A DNA stretch of 64,000 nt from Oscillospiraceae bacterium. GTDB taxonomy: Bacteria > Bacillota > Clostridia > Oscillospirales > CAG-272. The position numbers were made by a program, and so were the translations under genes. Shown here piece after piece: positions 36,252 through 42,541 of this stretch; the first letter of the stretch is position 1, and every line of letters starts with the position of its first letter. The notes under the pieces are model-generated. The model searched no databases and was not told the DNA's origin. It was given only the letters and a program-made list of their open reading frames with translations. The stretch spans positions 212,665-276,664 of the forward strand of contig SVUK01000004.1 of NCBI GenBank assembly GCA_015063325.1, read 5' to 3'.

Positions 36252-36334
36252 CATTGACGAACTGCAAAAAAAGTTTACATGTATGTGTAATTTGAAAGAG
36301 TATTATTATTCTAAGTAATATTGTACATATAAGT

Positions 36335-36388
36335 ATGGCGCAAACCTAACTGACTTGAAAGCGTCTGATGGGTCTGCGCCATTTTTTT
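36335..36388 (+). terminator. terminator of the XRE transcript
   Basis: Stem ATGGCGCAAACC (36335-36346) with GGTCTGCGCCAT (36371-36382), one mismatch, then seven T. Confidence 0.8.
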
Positions 36389-36415
36389 ATTCAAACATGC
36401 CTGACGAAAGGATCA

Positions 36416-36772
36416 TCATTTCGTTTTGAGTTTTTTTGTGATCTCTTGCATGATCCTATCGCTGATGATCTTTTGCGTCTTTTCATCGTGGAATATTTCT
36501 TCACAACCATTCATTGCAACGCTTACAACGCTTACAACATCATATTCAAGTGCTTGTAATACGTCTTCTAAAACCTGCCGATATATCATCTTTTGTTGTT
36601 CTTCGATCTTTTTGGAAAACTCTTCTTCAAACCTGACTAAAGCCTGACTGACAATTTCGTTTGCGATCTCTTCCATCATTCTTTTGTGGTTTATCGCATT
36701 CTAAATACTGCCATGCGAATAATCGCCTGATACTTGATAACTACTCTTAAAATATTGGTTAATCATGCCCAT
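36416..36772 (-). CDS. small element protein interrupted by one in-frame TAG
   Basis: Frame of 119 codons from ATG 36772 to TGA 36416. AAAGGAGG lies 9 nt upstream of this ATG, while the ATG at 36679, which would avoid the stop, has no ribosome-binding site. Codon 24 is TAG (36703-36701), in the context YSHGSI-TAG-NAINHKRMMEE. Downstream residues form charged helices (MMEEIANEIVSQALVRFEEEF, EEQQKMIYRQVLEDVLQALEYD). Similar sequence on both sides suggests one protein, read through or decayed. It overlaps the preceding gene by 14 bp, as coupled genes do. Function unknown. Confidence 0.65.
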
Positions 36773-37079
36773 CTTTTGTTTCCTCCTTTGGGGGTTGGTT
36801 TTGGGATTTTTCACTTTGCTTTTCTGAAAAACCGCCGCGCGCAGACTGCTTTGTTTCATGAACTTCATTTTTGAATTCATCGTAAAAAGCGATCATCGGC
36901 TTGGCTAAACTGAAATAATCCTGCGAGCGGCGCACATCGTAAATAAACTGTTGAATGCCACCTGCATAATACTTTTCTGCATATTCCTTGATTGTACTGT
37001 ATTCTTCATATAAAGTTGAATATGCACTTTCAAAATCATATAATAGTTCTTTTGCTTCTGCTTCTAAATAAAAATCCAT
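36759..37079 (-). CDS. small hypothetical element protein
   Basis: A 106-residue acidic, helix-rich protein (MDFYLEAEAKELLYDFESAY at the start, many Tyr and Glu) ending in a disordered Gln/Lys/Glu tail. No family recognised. GGAGG precedes the ATG. It is the middle gene of an operon whose two other genes contain TAG codons; it has none itself and ends in TAA. Confidence 0.7.
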   Translation of the reverse strand: MDFYLEAEAKELLYDFESAYSTLYEEYSTIKEYAEKYYAGGIQQFIYDVRRSQDYFSLAKPMIAFYDEFKNEVHETKQSARGGFSEKQSEKSQNQPPKEETKDGHD

Positions 37080-37090
37080 ATGAAACCTCC

Positions 37091-37663
37091 TTAAAAGCCA
37101 AATGCTTTTGCGCTTTCTCTGAAACGCTCATCTACATCATCGTTATTGTCAAATTGTTCTTCTGAATCGTCATAAGAGAAATAATTATTTTTGTTTCCAT
37201 CTATTCTAAAAGGAAACCTTGTATTATTTTGTATTATTTCTGTATTATTTGTATTATTTCTCTATGGAAAATCAGAAGTGTTTATCTGCTTTTCAGGAGA
37301 GGGTGTAGATGTCTCAGAAAAGAATTGCGATTTTCCTATGGCTTCTGTTTTCTATTTTTCATAAAAATAGTAGATATTGCTCCCTTCATATACTGGTTCT
37401 AAATATCTCTGTATGATTAATTCTTTAATGCCATTGTAGTAACTGTCTTTTTTAATGCCCCAGTCCCTACATGCCGCCTGACTTAATTCAACCTTAAACC
37501 CATCTTGATTTTTATTCAAATAAAGCCACATTTTAAGCCCAGAGCCATTTAGATTCTTCGCCGCTTCTGAAAGGGCTTCAAGATTGAACATTGCATAAAG
37601 ATTGTTTGCGTTTCTTTTTATGCGAGGCTAAATTTTTACAATTTTTTGATATGGAACACTCAT
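37091..37663 (-). CDS. replication-accessory-like helix-turn-helix protein with three in-frame TAG codons
   Basis: From ATG 37663 to TAA 37091 the frame runs 191 codons with no TAA, TGA or frameshift but with TAG at codons 12 (37630-37628), 104 (37354-37352) and 134 (37264-37262). AAGGAGG sits 6 nt before the ATG and a good promoter lies upstream. The part between the first two TAGs reads IKRNANNLYAMFNLEALSEA, GLKMWLYLNKNQDGF and QRYLEPVYEGSNIYYFYEK, the winged-helix type found in short replication-associated proteins of clostridial elements. The tail (NTRFPFRIDGNKNNYFSYDD, ERFRESAKAFGF) is plainly protein-like. It is either a pseudogene with amber mutations only, or a recoded gene. Confidence 0.65.
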
Positions 37664-37722
37664 AAGCGTCCTCCTTATATAATTATTTTTTGAGAAGGGA
37701 TTTTTTCCTTTTCTCTATAATA

Positions 37723-37751
37723 ATTATACCAAAAATTTATCGCAAGTTCAA
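37723..37751 (-). promoter_or_regulatory. promoter of the TAG-containing operon
   Basis: Minus strand TTGAAC (37751-37746), 17-bp spacer, TATAAT (37728-37723), about 60 bp before the gene. Confidence 0.7.
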
Positions 37752-37788
37752 ATTCTGAAAAGCAGAATGAAAATTTCACAAGCAACAT

Positions 37789-37818
37789 AAAAGACGCTTT
37801 CTGTTTTTCAGAAAGCGC
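37789..37818 (-). terminator. terminator after the second paralogue
   Basis: Minus-strand stem GCGCTTTCTG with CAGAAAGCGT around AAAAA, then TTTT. It closes the transcript of the two paralogous genes upstream. Confidence 0.7.
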
Positions 37819-37830
37819 CTTCGCTTTTTA

Positions 37831-38244
37831 TTATGCAACCTGTATTTCATCATATTTTTGTTTATTGTTATTGTTATATTCTTCGACTTCAGGATAGGAT
37901 TCAAGAAACCATTGCTTGATTCTTGGATAACGAATAGAGTGGCACTTGGAAAGCTCCAACAATTCATTGAATTCACGAAGCTTTTGGTCGCATCTGGGAT
38001 GTCTCATAATATAATCTCTGATAAAATCGTAAGTAAGTCCACGATAGCATTCTTTGCTGGGATTCTTCTTGATTGTGCGTCGAGCCACTGTATATTTAGG
38101 ATAGTCACGACGAGCCATTTGGAGAAGATCATACGCCTCTGAACCGACGATGCTCGCCGCCTTCTCAAACGCCTTGTTCATCAAAATCTTTCTGTTTTTT
38201 ATGTCAATTTTCAGTCCTTTATTTTCATTTTCATTCTTTTCCAT
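37831..38244 (-). CDS. hypothetical element protein, paralogue B
   Basis: A 137-residue basic protein of no family I know. It aligns along its length with the next gene upstream: a short N-terminal beta-like segment, an ASIVGSEAYDLLQMARRDYPKYTV region, then LTYDFIRDYIMRHP, LREFNELLEL and IKQWFLESYPEVEEY near the C-terminus. AGAGG before ATG 38244 suggests this start; a GTG 21 nt upstream is possible. Tandem duplication followed by divergence explains the pair. A role in the element's DNA transactions is a guess. Confidence 0.65.
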   Translation of the reverse strand: MEKNENENKGLKIDIKNRKILMNKAFEKAASIVGSEAYDLLQMARRDYPKYTVARRTIKKNPSKECYRGLTYDFIRDYIMRHPRCDQKLREFNELLELSKCHSIRYPRIKQWFLESYPEVEEYNNNNKQKYDEIQVA

Positions 38245-38300
38245 TTTATTATTCCTCTCATTCACTAATCTATTTGTTTATTATTGATTGCTTTTGATGA

Positions 38301-38684
38301 TCATGCCGCAAGAATACAGTCGGCTTTGGATTTGCTGATGTCCTTGAAAATGGGGTAAGTCTTCAAAAACCACTGCTTGATTTCAAAGAAGGAAATGCCA
38401 CTTGCTTTCAATGTTGCAAATTCAGAAAGGTGAGTTTCAGAATCGCTGTGATTTTTGATGTAGTTTTCCATGAAGGAGAAGTTCAAGCCTTTCAGACCTT
38501 TCAGATTTTTCTTGCTTCTTGCTCTTTCTTTGACCACTACTTTGAAAGTGGGGAACTCATTACGAATAGCGAGCAGTTTAGTGTATGCATCGCTGTTGAC
38601 GACACTTGCCTCTTTCGCTGTTGCCTTGCTGAGTTCGATGGTGGAGTTCTGATAGTTGATCTTGATAGTGTTCTTTTTAGTCAT
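38301..38684 (-). CDS. hypothetical element protein, paralogue A
   Basis: A 127-residue basic protein colinear with its neighbour: ASVVNSDAYTKLLAIRNEFPTFKV, LNFSFMENYIKNHS, LSEFATLKASG and IKQWFLKTYPIFKDI match the corresponding blocks of paralogue B. AAAGGG precedes the ATG. It lies between the integrase and paralogue B on the same strand, so it may be cotranscribed with either. No known domain recognised. Confidence 0.65.
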   Translation of the reverse strand: MTKKNTIKINYQNSTIELSKATAKEASVVNSDAYTKLLAIRNEFPTFKVVVKERARSKKNLKGLKGLNFSFMENYIKNHSDSETHLSEFATLKASGISFFEIKQWFLKTYPIFKDISKSKADCILAA

Positions 38685-38824
38685 TTTAGACCCTTTCTGC
38701 GACTTTAGGTTTTTCGCTAACCAATTTTATTTTTTTGTGGTTGATCTCTCTCAACCTTGTGACTATATTATATCAGATCAGATTCTCTAACCTGTCATTA
38801 TAATGGGACAAGTCAAAGAACTGA

Positions 38825-39772
38825 TCATCTCTTTCTGTTTTCCATTGTGATTTTCTTTTTTTCAGAAAACTTATCCAGAAGATTGATCGCCGCAACTTCT
38901 TTTGACACTTCGCTTACAAGTAAATTAACATAGTTTTGTGTGATCTGCAAACTGCTGTGACCAAGTATTTTTGAGAGGGAAACGACATTTCCACCATTCA
39001 AAATCCATTGCTTTGCAAATGTATGTCTGTATCTGTGAATGCCAGTTGTTTCAACTCCTCGCCGCTTGTTATAATTGTATAACATGTAATAACAAGTGCT
39101 TTTTACAAGTTGCTGACCAAATGCGTTGCAGAACAGGAAATCATCTGTTGTTTTGTACTGTCTGTATTTCAGAAATTCCTTCAAAATATGCCCAAGCGTA
39201 TCATTAAAAGGTACAATTAAACTCTTCCTGTTTTTTGTAACTGTAACATTTACAAGATTGTTTTCAAAATCAAGATCCTTAATGCGAATATTCATCAGAC
39301 TTCTTTGCCTTACCGCTGTACTGAACAAGAAATTTGTCATAACCCAAGATTGATATTCTGTAAAACTGCATTTCTTTATATTTGGCTTTTTGAGTAAAGT
39401 ATATAATTCTTCTTCGCTGTATGTTTCTACGGCAGTTCTATCTACTTTTATTGCTTGCATACGAAAAAAGGGAAGATAACCTTCATTCATCAAAAAATGC
39501 ATAGTTGTAATGAAATCACGCAGATATGCGTTAATGCTCACATCATTATGCAAAGTTGTGCGCAACCATACAACATATTTCTGATATTCAGATTCGTCAA
39601 TATCGCTGACCTTCATATCTTTGCCGAAAAACTTGTAAAACTGCAAATAACTCTGACGATAGTGATTGATAGTACCTTCGCGCAAATTTCTTGCCCTGCA
39701 ATTGTCAAGATACTTATTGCATCCATCTTCCAAAGTCAAAAAATTGCTTTCCATCATCCTCAATTTTTTCAT
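38825..39772 (-). CDS. tyrosine recombinase (integrase)
   Basis: A 315-residue phage-type integrase. The N-terminal core-binding domain (about 10-105) is followed by the catalytic domain with Arg in FLFSTAVRQRSLMNI near 158, HRYRHTFAKQW near 246 (His and second Arg), LGHSSLQITQNYVNL near 268 (His and nucleophile Tyr). GGGAGGAAAG precedes ATG 39772. It sits about 165 bp from the right attachment site and presumably catalyses integration into, and excision from, the GGGtGRT gene. Confidence 0.95.
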   Translation of the reverse strand: MKKLRMMESNFLTLEDGCNKYLDNCRARNLREGTINHYRQSYLQFYKFFGKDMKVSDIDESEYQKYVVWLRTTLHNDVSINAYLRDFITTMHFLMNEGYLPFFRMQAIKVDRTAVETYSEEELYTLLKKPNIKKCSFTEYQSWVMTNFLFSTAVRQRSLMNIRIKDLDFENNLVNVTVTKNRKSLIVPFNDTLGHILKEFLKYRQYKTTDDFLFCNAFGQQLVKSTCYYMLYNYNKRRGVETTGIHRYRHTFAKQWILNGGNVVSLSKILGHSSLQITQNYVNLLVSEVSKEVAAINLLDKFSEKKKITMENRKR

Positions 39773-39791
39773 ACTTTCCTCCCAAAAACAA

Positions 39792-39833
39792 TTGGACACA
39801 TCACACAGGAAAACCCTGAAATGATGTGTCCAA
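39792..39833. repeat. perfect 12-bp inverted repeat upstream of the integrase
   Basis: TTGGACACATCA (39792-39803) and TGATGTGTCCAA (39822-39833) with an 18-nt loop, 20 bp before the integrase ATG and about 105 bp from attR. ACACATCA also occurs near 30868, inside the left end next to a TGATGT. It is a candidate binding site for the integrase, an excisionase or a regulator. Confidence 0.7.
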
Positions 39834-39937
39834 CTCATTTTTGTAAAAAAGATGTTTTGAAAATGATCAGAAGATGATCGAAAGTTTCTTTAGAGTTGAT
39901 AAAACTCGCAGAAAACCTGATAGAATCATGCCTCTTC

Positions 39938-40035
39938 TTTTATTTTTGCAGTGCTTCCTGAACGGCAACTGCAACCGCAACCGTCATACCAACCATCGGG
40001 TTGTTTCCGGCACCGATCAGACCCATCATTTCCAC
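39938..40035. repeat. right attachment site, 98-bp direct repeat (attR)
   Basis: Identical to 30722-30819. Here the 98 bp form the 3' end of the intact GGGtGRT gene, including its stop codon at 39942-39940. The sequences diverge immediately outside both ends. Confidence 0.93.
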
Positions 40036-40953
40036 GTGTGCGGGAACCGAAGAAGAGCCGGCGAATTGTGCGTCGGAGTGCATTCTTCCCATGGTGTCGG
40101 TCATACCGTAGCTGGAAGGACCTGCCGCCATGTTGTCCGGGTGCAGGGTACGTCCCGTTCCGCCGCCCGAAGCAACCGAGAAATACTTAACGCCGTTCTC
40201 TACGCACCATTTCTTGTAGGTGCCGGCAACGGGGTGCTGGAATCTTGTGGGGTTGGTGGAGTTGCCGGTGATCGAAACGCCGACATTCTCCAGTTTCATA
40301 ATGGCAACGCCTTCGGGAACGTTGTCCGCGCCGTAGCAGTTGACCTTTGCGCGCGGACCGTTGGAGAACGGCTTGCGCTCGGTGACTTTGACCGTTTCGG
40401 TGTAGGGATCAAACTCGGTTTTGCAGTAGGTGAAGCCGTTGATACGGGAGATGATATAAGCCGCGTCCTTGCCAAGACCGTTCAGAATGACGCGCAGGGG
40501 CTTGTTGCGCACCTTGTTTGCGTTCAGCGCAATTTTGATTGCACCCTCTGCGGCGGCAAAGGATTCGTGTCCTGCCAAAAAGCAGAAGCATTCGGTCTCC
40601 TCGGAAAGGAGCATTTTGCCGAGATTGCCGTGACCCAAACCGACTTTGCGGTTTTCGGCAACCGATCCGGGAATGCAGAAACTTTGCAGTCCGACACCGA
40701 TGTTTGCGGCGGCGGTTGCAGCAGATTTATCACCGGTGCGCTCTGCCTCTTTGATGGCGATTGCAGCGCCGACGGTGTATGCCCATTTTGCGTTTTCAAA
40801 GCAGATGGGTTGGGTCTCTTGGACGATGGTATAGGGGTCGATGCCCTTTTCATCGCAGATCTTTTTGCATTCGTCAATGGAGGAAATGCCGTACTGCTTC
40901 AGAACGCCGAGGATCTTTGCCTCGCGTCTTTCATACCCTTCAAACTGTGCCAT
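39940..40953 (-). CDS. GGGtGRT family protein
   Basis: A 337-residue protein of the family named after its glycine-rich motif, seen here as GGGTGRTLHP near residue 270. The biochemical function is unknown to me. The family is found in anaerobes next to a NifU-like protein, as here (15-bp gap), which suggests a shared complex, possibly with an Fe-S cluster. Other conserved-looking parts are GLGHGNLGKMLLSEETECFCFLAG near 128 and MMGLIGAGNNPMVGMTV near the C-terminus. The last 32 residues come from the integrated element's copy of the attachment site. Confidence 0.88.
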   Translation of the reverse strand: MAQFEGYERREAKILGVLKQYGISSIDECKKICDEKGIDPYTIVQETQPICFENAKWAYTVGAAIAIKEAERTGDKSAATAAANIGVGLQSFCIPGSVAENRKVGLGHGNLGKMLLSEETECFCFLAGHESFAAAEGAIKIALNANKVRNKPLRVILNGLGKDAAYIISRINGFTYCKTEFDPYTETVKVTERKPFSNGPRAKVNCYGADNVPEGVAIMKLENVGVSITGNSTNPTRFQHPVAGTYKKWCVENGVKYFSVASGGGTGRTLHPDNMAAGPSSYGMTDTMGRMHSDAQFAGSSSVPAHVEMMGLIGAGNNPMVGMTVAVAVAVQEALQK

Positions 40954-40967
40954 GTGCGCGTCCCTCC

Positions 40968-41693
40968 TTATTCTTTGCGCGGATCAATGTATTTGACCGC
41001 GCCGTCTTCTTTCGAGAATCTGCCGTAGTGACCGATCGATTTCTCGTATGCTTCGTTGGGGGTAAGACCTTTCTTAATGAAGTCGGTCATTTTGCCCAAA
41101 GATACGAACTCGTAGCCGATGACTTCGTTGTTTTCATCCAGTGCCATACGGGTGCAGTAACCTTCGGTCATTTCCAAGTAACGTACGCCCTTCTCGCGCG
41201 TGCCGTACATGGTGCCGACCATGCTTCTTGCGCCCTTGCCGAGGTCCTCAAGACCTGCGCCGATGACAAGTCCGCCCTCCGAGAATGCCGACTGGGTGCG
41301 CCCGTAGACGATCTGCAGAAACAGCTCGCGCATAGCGGTGTTGATTGCATCGCAGACGAGGTCGGTATTCAGCGCTTCGAGAATGGTTTTACCCGGCAGA
41401 ATTTCAGATGCCATTGCGGCGGAATGGGTCATACCCGAGCAGCCGATGGTTTCTACCAGCGCCTCTTCGATCACGCCGTTTTTGACGTTCAGGGAAAGTT
41501 TGCAGGCGCCCTGCTGCGGTGCGCACCAGCCGATACCATGGGTATAACCCGAAATATCGGTGATTTGTTTTGCCTGAATCCATTTGCCTTCTTCGGGCAG
41601 CGGAGCCGGACCATGGTCACAACCTTTGGTAACGGCAAGCTGACCTTGCACTTCCGCACTCATGGCGTAAGGGCATTCGCTGACATTGCTCAT
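40968..41693 (-). CDS. NifU/IscU-like iron-sulfur scaffold-related protein
   Basis: A 241-residue protein with an IscU-like middle (about 60-150: GACKLSLNVKNGVIEEA, then IGCSGMTHSAAMASEILPGKTILEAL). Cysteines at about 58, 64 and 85 could bind an Fe-S cluster; the spacing differs from classical IscU, so it may be a cluster-bearing partner rather than a general scaffold. It precedes the GGGtGRT gene in one operon with the PduL-like gene. Exact function unknown. Confidence 0.8.
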   Translation of the reverse strand: MSNVSECPYAMSAEVQGQLAVTKGCDHGPAPLPEEGKWIQAKQITDISGYTHGIGWCAPQQGACKLSLNVKNGVIEEALVETIGCSGMTHSAAMASEILPGKTILEALNTDLVCDAINTAMRELFLQIVYGRTQSAFSEGGLVIGAGLEDLGKGARSMVGTMYGTREKGVRYLEMTEGYCTRMALDENNEVIGYEFVSLGKMTDFIKKGLTPNEAYEKSIGHYGRFSKEDGAVKYIDPRKE

Positions 41694-41723
41694 GTTTTTA
41701 TCTCCTTAAAATTTATTTTCTTT

Positions 41724-41757
41724 TTTCAAACTTAAGCTTATTTCAAACTTAAGCTTA
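41724..41757. repeat. perfect 17-bp tandem duplication
   Basis: TTTCAAACTTAAGCTTA occurs twice in a row (41724-41740, 41741-41757) between the PduL-like and NifU-like genes. Confidence 0.85.
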
Positions 41758-41786
41758 TTTATTTGCTTTTATTTTCGATGCCTTCT

Positions 41787-42362
41787 TTATTTGATGACTT
41801 CGCCGTAAACGGTTCCGAATGCGCCTGCGGCGTTGCATTCATCGGTATCAATGTGCATGGCGAGCGCAAAATTGTCGCTCACGCGGCAAACTACGTCTTC
41901 AAAAATGACCGGACGATCGGTGCCGACCTTGACGCTGACGATCTGCTTGTCCTTGACGCCGAACGCCTCGGCATCTTTGGTGTGGAAGTGGATGTGGCGC
42001 TTTGCAATCATTACGCCTTCCTTGATCTCCAACTCGCCTGCAGGACCGACCATTTTAATGCCGGGTGTACCTGCAACGTCGCCGCTTTCGCGTACCGGAA
42101 CGCCGGAAAGTCCGAGAGCGCGCGCGTCGGTATAGGAAAGTTCCACCTGGTTTGCTTTGCGTACCGGACCGAGAACGCTGACGGCAAGGCTGCCCTTAGG
42201 ACCGACGAGCGTGATTTTTTCATTTCCGCAGGCAAATTGACCGGGTTGGCTCAGCATTTTCTTCATGGTCAGTTCCGCGCCTTTGCCGTACAGAATTTCA
42301 ACGGCTTCTTTGGTCAGGTGAATGTGTCTTGCAGAGGTTTCCACCAAAACTTTGTTTTCCAT
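41787..42362 (-). CDS. phosphate propanoyltransferase-like phosphotransacylase (PduL family)
   Basis: PduL-type enzymes exchange CoA and phosphate on short acyl groups (acyl-CoA + phosphate to acyl-phosphate + CoA). The 191-residue protein has both family repeats: VETSARHIHLTKE near residue 7 and MIAKRHIHFHTKDAEAFG near 115, whose histidines bind zinc, plus the C-terminal FALAMHIDTDECNAAG. There is no sign of a microcompartment shell gene nearby, so it may serve acetate formation. ATG 42362 is preceded by AAAGG. First gene of the operon. Confidence 0.9.
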   Translation of the reverse strand: MENKVLVETSARHIHLTKEAVEILYGKGAELTMKKMLSQPGQFACGNEKITLVGPKGSLAVSVLGPVRKANQVELSYTDARALGLSGVPVRESGDVAGTPGIKMVGPAGELEIKEGVMIAKRHIHFHTKDAEAFGVKDKQIVSVKVGTDRPVIFEDVVCRVSDNFALAMHIDTDECNAAGAFGTVYGEVIK

Positions 42363-42420
42363 ATTTGTATCAAACCTTTCTTCCGAAATTTTGCTTGGGG
42401 CAAAACGCCCATACGTATTT

Positions 42421-42449
42421 ATTATATCATTCTTTTCTTTATTTGTAAA
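42421..42449 (-). promoter_or_regulatory. promoter of the PduL-NifU-GGGtGRT operon
   Basis: Minus strand TTTACA (42449-42444), 17-bp spacer, TATAAT (42426-42421). Confidence 0.75.
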
Positions 42450-42541
42450 GATATTTTTTTCACAAATTCGGTTACATAAAAGAAATTTTTTCTGTCCATA
42501 CTGAAAACAGGAAGTTTTCACCGAGAAAGGAGATTTTTATT

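Larger units (their letters stand above)
30722..40035. mobile_element. 9.2-kb integrative element in the 3' end of the GGGtGRT gene
   Basis: Perfect 98-bp direct repeats bound a region visibly richer in A+T than its flanks. It carries a tyrosine recombinase at its right end, a serine recombinase, an XRE repressor with operators, a WYL regulator, an SprT-like protein, replication-accessory-like genes and lipoprotein cargo. I see no relaxase, type IV secretion, primase, capsid or terminase gene, so it is probably mobilised by another element or decaying. After integration the element's own copy of the 98 bp restores the target gene. Confidence 0.9.

Noticed and set aside
36416-36679. Shorter gene starting at the ATG after the TAG
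   Set aside because: It has no Shine-Dalgarno sequence, while the upstream ATG at 36772 has AAAGGAGG at ideal spacing and an open frame apart from the TAG.
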